From assembly GCF_900240945.1 (NCBI RefSeq), contig NZ_OESG01000013.1, positions 558,001 to 622,000 on the forward strand: 64,000 nucleotides of DNA, given 5' to 3'. Below are positions 33,277 to 41,722 of the stretch, piece after piece. Every line of letters starts with the position of its first letter. Position 1 is the stretch's first letter. The notes under the pieces are model-generated. The model was not told where the DNA came from, searched no databases, and saw nothing but the letters and a program-made list of their open reading frames with translations. Origin of the DNA: Mycobacterium sp. 3519A. GTDB lineage: Bacteria; Actinomycetota; Actinomycetes; Mycobacteriales; Mycobacteriaceae. The position numbers were made by a program, and so were the translations under genes.

Positions 33277-34040
33277 CGAGTGGTGGCGTGCGCGTCGAAC
33301 GCAATGGGCCGGTGACGACGGTCATCATGAACAGACCGGAGGCGCGCAACGCCGTCAACGGCGCGGCGGCGGCGGAGTTGTACGCCGCATTCGACGAGTT
33401 CGACAAGGACGATTCGGCGTCCGTCGCCGTGCTGTGGGGTGACAACGGAACATTCTGTGCCGGAGCCGATCTGAAGGCGATGGGCACACCGGAGGCCAAC
33501 CCGGTGCACCGCAGCGGACCCGGTCCGATGGGTCCGAGCCGGATGGTGCTGTCCAAGCCGGTGATCGCCGCGGTCAGCGGCTACGCGGTCGCGGGTGGAC
33601 TGGAGCTGGCGATCTGGTGCGATATGCGGGTGGTCGAAGAGGACGCGGTGTTCGGCGTCTTCTGCCGGAGGTGGGGCGTGCCGCTGATCGACGGCGGCAC
33701 AGTGCGACTGCCGCGGATCGTCGGCCACAGCCGGGCAATGGACATGATCCTCACCGGCCGCCCCGTCGACGCCGCCGAAGCGCTGGCCATCGGGCTGGCC
33801 AACCGTGTCGTGCCGAAAGGTCAAGCGCGGCAACGGGCCGAGGACTTGGCCGCTGAACTGGCGAAGCTGCCCCAGCAGTGCATGCGATCCGATCGACTGT
33901 CGGCGTTGAACCAGTGGGGACGCTCCGAAGCCGACGCGATGGACTTCGAATTCGCCAGCATCTCGCGCGTGGCAGCCGAATCACTGCAGGGCGCAGCACG
34001 ATTCGCCGACGGCGCAGGCCGCCACGGCGCGAACGCCTAG
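33273..34040 (+). CDS. echA5: Enoyl-CoA hydratase/isomerase family protein
   Basis: 255 residues from GTG 33273, overlapping the PaaX stop by four bases. Motifs: MNRPEARNAVNGAAAAEL, GTFCAGADLKAMG and SGYAVAGGLELAIWCDMRV, with Glu in GGLEL at a catalytic position, and RRWGVPLIDGGTVRLPRIVG. This is a more canonical crotonase than the upstream one. It likely acts in beta-oxidation of a branched or aromatic-derived acyl-CoA with the neighbouring dehydrogenase (Rv0675 by synteny). Confidence 0.9.
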   Translation: MTSGGVRVERNGPVTTVIMNRPEARNAVNGAAAAELYAAFDEFDKDDSASVAVLWGDNGTFCAGADLKAMGTPEANPVHRSGPGPMGPSRMVLSKPVIAAVSGYAVAGGLELAIWCDMRVVEEDAVFGVFCRRWGVPLIDGGTVRLPRIVGHSRAMDMILTGRPVDAAEALAIGLANRVVPKGQARQRAEDLAAELAKLPQQCMRSDRLSALNQWGRSEADAMDFEFASISRVAAESLQGAARFADGAGRHGANA

Positions 34041-34435
34041 CCCTTGCTGATCTTGTTGTTCGACCCGGTGTCGTTGATCTTCGGGTCACCGTCTTTGTAG
34101 GTGACGGTGTTGTTGAGGCCGACGACGGACAGTTCCTTGTCGACCTTCTCGAAGGTGATCTTGTTGTCCGCGCCGCCGATGTTCACGTTGGCGCAGGTGC
34201 CTTTGACCGTCAGCGTGTTGTTCGAGCCGCCGACGTTGAGCGACTTCCCATCGGCGCAGTCGAGGTCGCCGGTGGTCCCGAACGACCCGTAGTTGATGGT
34301 GTTGCCGATCTCGATCTGCGCGCCTGACGATCCCGCGGTGGCCGTCGGCGAGTTGGTGTCCTTGCTTTCCGACCCGCAGGCAGCCAATCCGAACGCGACG
34401 ACGGCGCAGCAGACGATGGCGGGCGCGACGCGCAT
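34037..34435 (-). CDS. DUF3060-type lipoprotein
   Basis: 132 residues. Signal peptide with lipobox LAAC near residue 20, so a lipid-anchored surface protein. The mature part repeats short G-x-N-N-x-(I/L/V)-x segments (SLNVGGSNNTLTVKG, VNIGGADNKITF, LSVVGLNNTVTY, DTGSNNKIS), as expected for a small right-handed beta-helix of the DUF3060 type. It starts one base after the stop of the upstream DUF3060 gene, so they are co-transcribed. It overlaps the convergent echA5 by four bases. Role unknown. Confidence 0.82.
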   Translation of the reverse strand: MRVAPAIVCCAVVAFGLAACGSESKDTNSPTATAGSSGAQIEIGNTINYGSFGTTGDLDCADGKSLNVGGSNNTLTVKGTCANVNIGGADNKITFEKVDKELSVVGLNNTVTYKDGDPKINDTGSNNKISKG

Positions 34436-34436
34436 G

Positions 34437-34814
34437 TCAGGCGGCGACCCTGTCGATGCGGTTGACCATGCCCAGTTCGCGGCCGCGGTCCCACACCACC
34501 GGATCCCCACTCTTGTAGAACACGCTCTGGTCGTTGCCGTACACGATGACGTTGTCGACGATGTTGTCGGCGATCACGACGTTCGAAGATCCTTGCAGCG
34601 TCACCGCCCAGCAGCTGCCCACGGCGTAGATCGTGTTGGCCGTGCCGTTGACGATCAGCGTCGACTGATTGCAGTCGATGGTCTGGTTGATGCCCTGTCC
34701 CGTGACGTGTGTATCGCCGTTGGCCGCTTGCGCCGCAGGCGCCCCGAGGCCGAACGCGACCGGGATTGCGAGCGCGCATGCCGCCAGCGTCCGACCCACA
34801 GCCTTCGATGTCAT
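34437..34814 (-). CDS. Secreted DUF3060 protein
   Basis: 125 residues. Cleavable signal peptide (about 1-30, ending AAQAAN), not a lipobox. The mature part has the same ladder of Asn- and Val-rich turns (QGINQTIDCNQSTLIVNGTANTIYAVG, SSNVVIADNIVDNVIVYGN) and one Cys pair. TAGGCT (34826-34821) lies six bases before the ATG, so the transcript is probably leaderless. It pairs with the lipoprotein downstream and diverges from the DUF3558 pair. Confidence 0.82.
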   Translation of the reverse strand: MTSKAVGRTLAACALAIPVAFGLGAPAAQAANGDTHVTGQGINQTIDCNQSTLIVNGTANTIYAVGSCWAVTLQGSSNVVIADNIVDNVIVYGNDQSVFYKSGDPVVWDRGRELGMVNRIDRVAA

Positions 34815-34901
34815 GCAGGGAGCCTACGACGGGCATCGGCGCTCGGGACAGTGGTTCGCATGAGTCGCTTCGGTGACAGTGCTGGGTTAGCGTGAGCACC
34901 G

Positions 34902-35444
34902 ATGCGTTGGCGTGCCCGTTATTTTTCCGCGGTGGCCGCTGCCGCGGCCACAATGGTGGTGGCCGTTGCAGGGTGTGCTCAGACCGTCGACGGAACGCCG
35001 ATTCGGGCGCAAGCGGATGTGCCCGATCCCGATCGCAGCTACGGCTATGTCAATGACCGGTGCGGCCTGTTGGTCGACGGCTCGATTCAGCAGACGATGG
35101 GCGCCGACCACATCGTCCGGCCGTACAGCGGTGCGGTGTGCCAGTACGTCCTCTCCCGCGGATCGGCCTTGGTGGACGTCACCTTCTCGTGGTACGAGGC
35201 GGGCAGCCTCGATCGCGAACGCGCGCTGGCGGCCGAGCGCGGCGCCACCATCACCGACAAGATCGTCGAACGGCATCAGGCCTTCCTCGCGCGTCGCGAC
35301 ACCACCGGCGCCGCCTGCTCGGCCACCGCAGCGGCAGGCACCGGGGTGCTCAGTTGGTGGGTGCAGTTGCGCGGCCAACGCAACGGCGACCCGTGCCCCG
35401 ACGCCGAAAAACTGCTCACCGCCACCCTGCAGTCGGACCTGTGA
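34902..35444 (+). CDS. DUF3558-like lipoprotein
   Basis: 180 residues with a signal peptide and lipobox VAGC at about residue 25. The mature part has the DUF3558 layout: Pro/Asp linker, CGLL, a central Cys in GAVCQYVLSRG, then a C-terminal pair of cysteines. It is predicted to be a surface lipoprotein. TAGCGT near 34888-34893 fits a nearly leaderless start. The stop overlaps the next gene as GTGA. Confidence 0.78.
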   Translation: MRWRARYFSAVAAAAATMVVAVAGCAQTVDGTPIRAQADVPDPDRSYGYVNDRCGLLVDGSIQQTMGADHIVRPYSGAVCQYVLSRGSALVDVTFSWYEAGSLDRERALAAERGATITDKIVERHQAFLARRDTTGAACSATAAAGTGVLSWWVQLRGQRNGDPCPDAEKLLTATLQSDL

Positions 35445-35980
35445 TCGTGGCGGCCAAAAACCCCGTCGTGGCGTGTGTTGCGGTCGCGGTCGCGGCGTTC
35501 GCGGTGGGCTGCGGTCCGGCGGATCAGCCCGCGCCGTCCACAGCGGCCTCGGCGCCGCCACCCGCAGGGGGGTTCCGCAGCGCCGACTGCAACGGTGTCA
35601 CCGATGCCGACGTCGTCAAGGCCGTCGGCTCGTCGATGTTCACCAAGACAGTCGTCAGCGACGCCGGGTGCTTCTGGCAGGAGAACACCGTCCTCGGCAC
35701 CTTCGGCCAGGGCATGGGCATCTCGACGTGGTGGTATCGCGGCAGCGACATGGACACCGAACGGACGCTCGAACAGCAGGCGGGCCGCACCCTGACCGAG
35801 TTGTCCGTCGACGGCAACAAGGGTTTCAAGGCGTACGACGCCAACGCCTGCAGCATCTACGTCGCCAAGGGCACCGACGTCATCACGTGGTCGATCCAGA
35901 CGATGAATCCGGCGATGCTGCCCGATCTGTGCGCGATCACGGGGCAACTCGCCGCGCTCAGTCAAGAGCGCGTCAACTGA
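35441..35980 (+). CDS. DUF3558-like lipoprotein
   Basis: 179 residues from GTG 35441 (GTG 35447 also possible), overlapping the previous stop. Lipobox AVGC at about residue 24. The mature domain has Cys in SADCNGVTDADVVKAVG, CFWQENTVLGTFGQGMGISTWWYRG and a C-terminal Cys pair, the same fold plan as the upstream lipoprotein, so the two look like diverged tandem duplicates. Confidence 0.78.
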   Translation: MIVAAKNPVVACVAVAVAAFAVGCGPADQPAPSTAASAPPPAGGFRSADCNGVTDADVVKAVGSSMFTKTVVSDAGCFWQENTVLGTFGQGMGISTWWYRGSDMDTERTLEQQAGRTLTELSVDGNKGFKAYDANACSIYVAKGTDVITWSIQTMNPAMLPDLCAITGQLAALSQERVN

Positions 35981-35986
35981 TGCCTG

Positions 35987-36010
35987 GGAAACTAGAGGTG
36001 TTAGTTTTCC
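35987..36010. promoter_or_regulatory. Candidate operator of the TetR gene
   Basis: GGAAACTA (35987-35994) and TAGTTTTCC (36002-36010) form an imperfect inverted repeat around GAGGTGT, 29 bases before the tetR ATG. The position suits autoregulation. Confidence 0.45.
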
Positions 36011-36038
36011 CTGATCAGTTCGACCGAAGGAGGGCGGC

Positions 36039-36626
36039 ATGGCAGCTCCGCAGTCAGCGAGCGGCCGACGCCCCGCCCGGCTCAGCCGCGATTCCATCGT
36101 CAACGCTGCGCTGACGTTCCTCGACCGGGAAGGCTGGGACGCGTTGACCATCAACGCGCTGGCCGCCCAGTTGGGCACCAAGGGCCCGTCGCTGTACAAC
36201 CACGTCCAAAGCCTGGAGGACCTGCGCCGCAGCGTGCGGATGCGGGTGGTCGGCGACATCATCGAGATGCTCAACACCGTGGGCCAGGGCCGCACTCGCG
36301 ACGACGCGGTGATGGTGATGGCCAGCGCGTACCGCAGCTACGCCCACCACCATCCCGGCCGCTACTCGGCGTTCACCCGGATGCCGCTCGGCGGCGACGA
36401 CCCGGAGTTCACTGACGCGACGAGGGCGGCCGCCGCCCCGGTCATCTCGGTGCTGGCGTCGTACGGCCTGGACGGCGAGGCGGCGTTCTACGCCGCACTC
36501 GAGTTCTGGTCGGCGATGCACGGTTTCGTGCTGTTGGAGATGACCGGCGCGATGACCGGGATCGACGCGGACGCCGTGTTCACCGACATGGTGATGAAGC
36601 TGGCGGCCGGCATGGAGCGGCGATGA
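36039..36626 (+). CDS. TetR-family regulator
   Basis: 195 residues; AGGAGG-like site before ATG 36039. The helix-turn-helix region is RDSIVNAALTFLDREGWDALTINALAAQLGTKGPSLYNHVQSLEDLRR, typical of TetR members with a TetR_C_33-like C-terminal domain (AYRSYAHHHPGRYSAF). It is syntenic with Rv0681, upstream of rpsL. The stop codon TGA overlaps an ATG that begins the chain of mini-ORFs in the 32-base repeats. Confidence 0.88.
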   Translation: MAAPQSASGRRPARLSRDSIVNAALTFLDREGWDALTINALAAQLGTKGPSLYNHVQSLEDLRRSVRMRVVGDIIEMLNTVGQGRTRDDAVMVMASAYRSYAHHHPGRYSAFTRMPLGGDDPEFTDATRAAAAPVISVLASYGLDGEAAFYAALEFWSAMHGFVLLEMTGAMTGIDADAVFTDMVMKLAAGMERR

Positions 36627-36713
36627 GCGCTTGCGCGAAGAGCAGACAAGGCGGATGAGCGCTTGCGCGAAGAGCAGACAATGGCGATGAGCGCTTGCGC
36701 GAAGAGCGGGTAG
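36622..36713 (+). repeat. Three tandem 32-base repeats with ATGA-linked mini-ORFs (MIRU-like)
   Basis: The units start at 36622, 36654 and 36686; the third diverges after 22 bases. Each begins GATGAGCGCTTGCGCGAAGA. The ATG in each unit starts a short frame reading MSACAKSRQ (11 codons plus stop in units 1 and 2, shorter in unit 3), and each stop TGA overlaps the next ATG as ATGA. The first ATG also overlaps the stop of the upstream tetR. Mycobacterial interspersed repetitive units (MIRU) are known to sit in such positions with small coupled frames; these units are shorter. Confidence 0.8.
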
Positions 36714-36990
36714 CTTGAGCTAGGCCTGACCTGCGGTTAGGCCACCTAGCATGAGTTTGGAGGGGCTGCGGCCCTGCTGGTATTGTGGACGATCGTGCCT
36801 GGCAGATAAGGCGCTTGTCGACGTGAAACTCACAGGCATGCCTGCACGCCGGGCCAATTCGCGTGTCCACGAAGCCTAGTGAAAATCTAGCGGCGGGCGC
36901 ATGCGACACACCCGATCGCGGGGTACGCGAATGGGTCATAACTGCAGTACAGAGACTTAAAAAAGAAGAAGCAACACAGAAAGCCGGTAG
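36714..36990 (+). promoter_or_regulatory. rpsL upstream region with candidate promoter
   Basis: TTGGAG (36757-36762), an 18-base spacer and TATTGT (36781-36786) is the best promoter. The leader contains the perfect palindrome CAGGCATGCCTG (36833-36844) and an A/G-rich stretch before the rpsL start. No gene is visible. Confidence 0.5.
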
Positions 36991-37365
36991 ATGCCAACCA
37001 TTCAGCAGCTGGTCCGCAAGGGTCGCCGCGACAAGATCGCCAAGGTGAAGACCGCGGCCCTCAAGGGCAGCCCGCAGCGTCGCGGAGTGTGCACTCGCGT
37101 GTACACCACCACCCCGAAGAAGCCGAACTCGGCGCTTCGCAAGGTCGCGCGCGTCAAGCTGACCAGCCAGGTTGAGGTCACCGCCTACATCCCCGGTGAA
37201 GGCCACAACCTGCAGGAGCACTCGATGGTGCTGGTGCGTGGCGGTCGTGTGAAGGACCTGCCGGGTGTCCGCTACAAGATCATCCGCGGTTCGCTCGACA
37301 CCCAGGGTGTGAAGAACCGTAAGCAAGCCCGCAGCCGCTACGGCGCCAAGAAGGAGAAGAGCTGA
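36991..37365 (+). CDS. rpsL: 30S ribosomal protein S12
   Basis: 124 residues. Lys43 in [12 protein letters not shown] and Lys88 in [10 protein letters not shown], the main streptomycin-resistance positions, are both the susceptible wild-type residue. S12 monitors codon-anticodon pairing at the decoding site. First gene of the streptomycin operon; its stop TGA shares one base with the rpsG ATG. Confidence 0.98.
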
Positions 37366-37835
37366 TGCCGCGCAAGGGCCCCGCACCCAAGCGTCCGTTG
37401 GTCAACGATCCGGTCTACGGGTCGCAGCTGGTCACCCAGCTGGTCAACAAAGTTCTCCTGCAAGGGAAGAAATCGCTGGCTGAACGCATTGTTTATGGTG
37501 CGCTCGAACAGGCTCGGGACAAGACCGGCACCGATCCGGTGGTCACCCTGAAGCGCGCTCTCGACAACGTCAAGCCCGCCCTCGAGGTCCGCAGCCGCCG
37601 GGTTGGTGGTGCGACCTACCAGGTTCCCGTCGAGGTGCGCGCCGACCGTTCCACCACGCTGGCCCTGCGTTGGCTGGTCAGCTTCTCGCGGCAGCGTCGC
37701 GAGAAGACCATGGTCGAGCGCCTGGCGAACGAGATCCTCGACGCCAGCAACGGCCTGGGCGCCTCCGTCAAGCGGCGTGAGGACACCCACAAGATGGCCG
37801 AGGCAAACCGCGCCTTCGCGCACTACCGCTGGTGA
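37365..37835 (+). CDS. rpsG: 30S ribosomal protein S7
   Basis: 156 residues with [22 protein letters not shown] at the N-terminus and the conserved [15 protein letters not shown] segment. S7 nucleates assembly of the 30S head. The one-base overlap with rpsL couples their translation. Confidence 0.98.
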   Translation: MPRKGPAPKRPLVNDPVYGSQLVTQLVNKVLLQGKKSLAERIVYGALEQARDKTGTDPVVTLKRALDNVKPALEVRSRRVGGATYQVPVEVRADRSTTLALRWLVSFSRQRREKTMVERLANEILDASNGLGASVKRREDTHKMAEANRAFAHYRW

Positions 37836-37907
37836 TTCAGTCGCCCGGGGCAGTGCTGCACCGGGCGTAAAGACAACAGCAACGATCAAGCGAAAGAGAA
37901 GACTTCT

Positions 37908-40013
37908 GTGGCACAGAAGGACGTGCTTACCGACCTGAGCAAGGTCCGCAACTTCGGCATCATGGCCCACATCGATGCCGGCAAGACCACGACGACCGAA
38001 CGCATCCTCTACTACACCGGTATCACGTACAAGATCGGTGAGGTTCATGACGGCGCCGCCACCATGGACTGGATGGAGCAGGAGCAGGAGCGTGGTATCA
38101 CCATCACCTCCGCTGCGACGACGACGTTCTGGAAAGACAACCAGCTCAACATCATCGACACGCCCGGACACGTGGACTTCACCGTCGAGGTGGAGCGCAA
38201 CCTGCGCGTGCTCGACGGTGCCGTTGCCGTGTTCGACGGCAAAGAGGGTGTGGAGCCGCAGTCCGAGCAGGTTTGGCGCCAGGCCGACAAGTACGACGTG
38301 CCGCGCATCTGCTTCGTCAACAAGATGGACAAGATCGGCGCCGACTTCTACTTCTCCGTGCGCACCATGGAGGAACGCCTTGGCGCCAACGCGATTCCGA
38401 TCCAGTTGCCCATCGGCGCCGAGGGCGACTTCGAGGGCATCGTCGACCTGGTCGAGATGAACGCCAAGGTGTGGCGTGGCGAGACCAAGCTCGGTGAGAC
38501 CTACGAGACCATCGAGATTCCCGCCGATCTGGCTGAGAAGGCCGAGGAGTACCGCACCAAGCTGCTCGAGACGGTCGCGGAGACCGACGAGGCGCTGCTC
38601 GAGAAGTACCTTGGCGGAGAAGAGCTTTCGGTCGAGGAGATCAAGGGTGCGATCCGCAAGCTGACGATCTCGTCCGAGATCTACCCCGTCCTGTGCGGCA
38701 GCGCGTTCAAGAACAAGGGCGTGCAGCCGATGCTCGACGCGGTTGTCGACTACCTGCCGTCGCCGCTGGACGTGCCGGCTGCCACCGGTCATCTGCCTGG
38801 CAAGGAGGACGACGAGGTGGTGCGCCACGCGACCACCGACGAGCCGTTCGCGGCGCTGGCGTTCAAGATCGCCACTCACCCGTTCTTCGGCAAGCTGACC
38901 TACATCCGGGTTTACTCGGGCACGGTCGACTCGGGCTCTCAGGTCATCAACGCGACCAAGGGCAAGAAGGAGCGGCTGGGCAAGCTGTTCCAGATGCACT
39001 CCAACAAGGAGAACCCCGTCGAACGGGCCTCCGCGGGGCACATCTACGCGGTGATCGGCCTGAAGGACACCACCACCGGCGACACGCTGTCGGATCCGAA
39101 CCAGCAGGTCGTGCTGGAGTCGATGACCTTCCCCGATCCCGTTATCGAGGTGGCCATCGAGCCGAAGACCAAGAGCGACCAGGAGAAGCTGGGCACCGCG
39201 ATCCAGAAGCTGGCCGAAGAGGATCCGACCTTCAAGGTGCACCTCGATCAGGAGACCGGCCAGACCGTCATCGGCGGCATGGGCGAGCTTCACCTGGACA
39301 TCCTGGTGGACCGGATGAAGCGCGAGTTCAAGGTCGAGGCCAACGTCGGCAAGCCGCAGGTCGCCTACCGGGAAACCATCAAGCGGCCGGTGCAGAACGT
39401 CGAGTACACCCACAAGAAGCAGACGGGTGGCTCCGGTCAGTTCGCGAAGGTCATCATCAACCTCGAGCCGTTCACCGGCGAGGACGGTGCCACCTACGAG
39501 TTCGAGAACAAGGTCACCGGCGGCCGCATCCCGCGTGAGTACATCCCGTCGGTGGATGCCGGTGCGCAGGACGCCATGCAGTACGGCGTGCTCGCCGGCT
39601 ACCCGCTGGTGAACCTGAAGGTGACGCTGCTCGACGGTGCCTACCACGAGGTCGACTCGTCGGAAATGGCATTCAAGGTCGCCGGCTCGCAGGTGCTGAA
39701 AAAGGCTGCGCAGCAAGCACAACCGGTGATCCTGGAGCCGATCATGGCCGTTGAGGTCACCACGCCCGAGGACTACATGGGCGATGTGATCGGCGATTTG
39801 AACTCCCGCCGTGGTCAGATCCAGGCCATGGAGGAGCGGGCAGGTGCACGCGTCGTCAAGGCGCATGTGCCGCTGTCGGAGATGTTCGGCTACGTCGGAG
39901 ACCTTCGGTCGAAGACCCAGGGCCGGGCGAACTACTCCATGGTGTTCGACTCGTACGCCGAGGTTCCGGCCAACGTGTCGAAGGAAATCATCGCCAAGGC
40001 GACGGGTCAGTAA
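37908..40013 (+). CDS. fusA: Elongation factor G
   Basis: 701 residues from GTG 37908. The GTPase motifs are [15 protein letters not shown] (G1), DTPGHVDF (G3) and NKMDK (G4); the domain IV segment GGSGQFAKV and the C-terminal [25 protein letters not shown] are present. It drives translocation. The long frame on the opposite strand (37338-40049) is not a gene. Confidence 0.98.
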   Translation: MAQKDVLTDLSKVRNFGIMAHIDAGKTTTTERILYYTGITYKIGEVHDGAATMDWMEQEQERGITITSAATTTFWKDNQLNIIDTPGHVDFTVEVERNLRVLDGAVAVFDGKEGVEPQSEQVWRQADKYDVPRICFVNKMDKIGADFYFSVRTMEERLGANAIPIQLPIGAEGDFEGIVDLVEMNAKVWRGETKLGETYETIEIPADLAEKAEEYRTKLLETVAETDEALLEKYLGGEELSVEEIKGAIRKLTISSEIYPVLCGSAFKNKGVQPMLDAVVDYLPSPLDVPAATGHLPGKEDDEVVRHATTDEPFAALAFKIATHPFFGKLTYIRVYSGTVDSGSQVINATKGKKERLGKLFQMHSNKENPVERASAGHIYAVIGLKDTTTGDTLSDPNQQVVLESMTFPDPVIEVAIEPKTKSDQEKLGTAIQKLAEEDPTFKVHLDQETGQTVIGGMGELHLDILVDRMKREFKVEANVGKPQVAYRETIKRPVQNVEYTHKKQTGGSGQFAKVIINLEPFTGEDGATYEFENKVTGGRIPREYIPSVDAGAQDAMQYGVLAGYPLVNLKVTLLDGAYHEVDSSEMAFKVAGSQVLKKAAQQAQPVILEPIMAVEVTTPEDYMGDVIGDLNSRRGQIQAMEERAGARVVKAHVPLSEMFGYVGDLRSKTQGRANYSMVFDSYAEVPANVSKEIIAKATGQ

Positions 40014-40101
40014 CTGACCCGCCGTTCTGGCGGGACCACACAACTGCAAAGATCAACACTGCTTTACAACAAGCACCAACACAGTCCAGGAGGACAACAC
40101 A

Positions 40102-41292
40102 GTGGCGAAGGCGAAGTTCGAGCGGACGAAGCCGCACGTCAACATCGGGACCATTGGTCACGTTGACCACGGCAAGACGACGCTGACCGCAGCAATCACC
40201 AAGGTTCTGCACGACAAGTACCCCGATTTGAACGAGTCGCGCGCATTCGACCAGATCGACAATGCGCCTGAAGAGCGTCAGCGCGGCATCACGATCAACA
40301 TCTCCCACGTGGAGTACCAGACCGAGAAGCGTCACTACGCGCACGTCGACGCCCCCGGTCACGCCGACTACATCAAGAACATGATCACCGGTGCCGCCCA
40401 GATGGACGGCGCGATCCTGGTAGTCGCCGCGACCGATGGCCCGATGCCGCAGACCCGCGAGCACGTGCTGCTGGCCCGCCAGGTCGGCGTGCCCTACATC
40501 CTGGTCGCCCTGAACAAGGCCGACGCCGTCGACGACGAGGAGCTCATCGAGCTCGTCGAGATGGAGGTGCGGGAACTGCTCGCCGCCCAGGACTTCGACG
40601 AGGATGCTCCGGTCATCCGCGTCTCGGCGCTCAAGGCGCTCGAGGGCGACGAGAAGTGGGTCAAGAGCGTCGAGGAGCTCATGGATGCGGTCGACGAGTC
40701 GATCCCGGATCCGGTCCGCGAGACCGACAAGCCGTTCCTGATGCCCGTCGAGGACGTCTTCACCATCACCGGCCGCGGCACCGTTGTCACTGGTCGTGTG
40801 GAGCGTGGCGTCGTCAACGTGAACGAGGAAGTCGAGATCGTCGGTATCCGCCCCTCGACCACCAAGACCACGGTCACCGGTGTCGAGATGTTCCGCAAGC
40901 TGCTCGACCAGGGCCAGGCCGGTGACAACGTCGGTCTGCTGCTGCGCGGCATCAAGCGTGAGGACGTCGAGCGCGGTCAGGTCGTCGTGAAGCCCGGCAC
41001 CACCACGCCGCACACCGAGTTCGAGGGTCAGGTCTACATCCTGTCCAAGGACGAGGGTGGCCGGCACACGCCGTTCTTCAACAACTACCGTCCGCAGTTC
41101 TACTTCCGCACCACCGACGTGACCGGTGTGGTGACGCTGCCGGAGGGCACCGAGATGGTGATGCCCGGTGACAACACCGACATTTCCGTCAAGCTGATCC
41201 AGCCCGTCGCCATGGACGAGGGCCTGCGCTTCGCGATCCGCGAGGGTGGCCGTACCGTCGGCGCCGGCCGGGTTACCAAGATCATCAAGTGA
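40102..41292 (+). CDS. tuf: Elongation factor Tu
   Basis: 396 residues from GTG 40102; AGGAGG is upstream. Motifs [13 protein letters not shown] (G1), [15 protein letters not shown] (G3) and NKAD (G4), with the [14 protein letters not shown] switch. It delivers aminoacyl-tRNA to the ribosome. Last gene of the operon, followed by a terminator. Confidence 0.98.
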   Translation: MAKAKFERTKPHVNIGTIGHVDHGKTTLTAAITKVLHDKYPDLNESRAFDQIDNAPEERQRGITINISHVEYQTEKRHYAHVDAPGHADYIKNMITGAAQMDGAILVVAATDGPMPQTREHVLLARQVGVPYILVALNKADAVDDEELIELVEMEVRELLAAQDFDEDAPVIRVSALKALEGDEKWVKSVEELMDAVDESIPDPVRETDKPFLMPVEDVFTITGRGTVVTGRVERGVVNVNEEVEIVGIRPSTTKTTVTGVEMFRKLLDQGQAGDNVGLLLRGIKREDVERGQVVVKPGTTTPHTEFEGQVYILSKDEGGRHTPFFNNYRPQFYFRTTDVTGVVTLPEGTEMVMPGDNTDISVKLIQPVAMDEGLRFAIREGGRTVGAGRVTKIIK

Positions 41293-41315
41293 TGATCTGA
41301 TCTAGTACCGCGAAG

Positions 41316-41345
41316 CGGCGCTCACCTTCGGGTGGGCGCCGTTTT
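41316..41345 (+). terminator. Terminator after tuf
   Basis: CGGCGCTCACC (41316-41326) pairs with GGTGGGCGCCG (41331-41341), one G-T pair included, around a TTCG loop, followed by TTTT. Confidence 0.82.
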
Positions 41346-41722
41346 CGTATGCGCGATCCCGCGTCCAGGCCGGATGCGCCACCCTACTCGGTGCCGTCTG
41401 AGTTAACAACGGATTCGACAATTCTCGTCACGATCGCGAAGAAATTATATCGTCCTGTTAATTTGCTTGTGTAACAATTGACACACCCATAACGCAGCCG
41501 CAGAGGCGCCCTTGGCGCTATCTGTCCACGTCAACAGTGCTTTCGGCGCTGTTACGTGCTCTCAATTAGCTGGTGGTTGGTCATTCGCTCCTTAGCTAGT
41601 TCTGCGCAAATCGGATCGTTGCAAACCGCGTGTGACGCTTGACACAGTTGCTAGCAAAGTTTTAACGTGTCCGTCAAGCAACCTAGATCTTCCACTTCGG
41701 GTACGCGGAGGGAGGACATGGA
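41346..41722 (+). promoter_or_regulatory. AT-richer regulatory region upstream of the repeat-protein gene
   Basis: This stretch is noticeably richer in A and T than the rest of the window. It holds a palindrome TGTaaCAATTGacACA (41470-41485) and a promoter-like TTGACA (41639-41644) with TTTAAC (41661-41666), 16 bases apart; GGAGGAGG-like AGGGAGGACA follows before ATG 41723. No gene is seen. Its length and composition suggest tight or complex regulation. Confidence 0.5.

Noticed and set aside
36622..36713. CRISPR array
   Set aside because: The 32-base units are directly adjacent with no spacers, and no cas genes are present.
37338..40049. 903-residue open frame on the minus strand
   Set aside because: It is antisense to rpsG and fusA; composition (His, Arg, Asp, Leu) is typical of reverse-frame artefacts.
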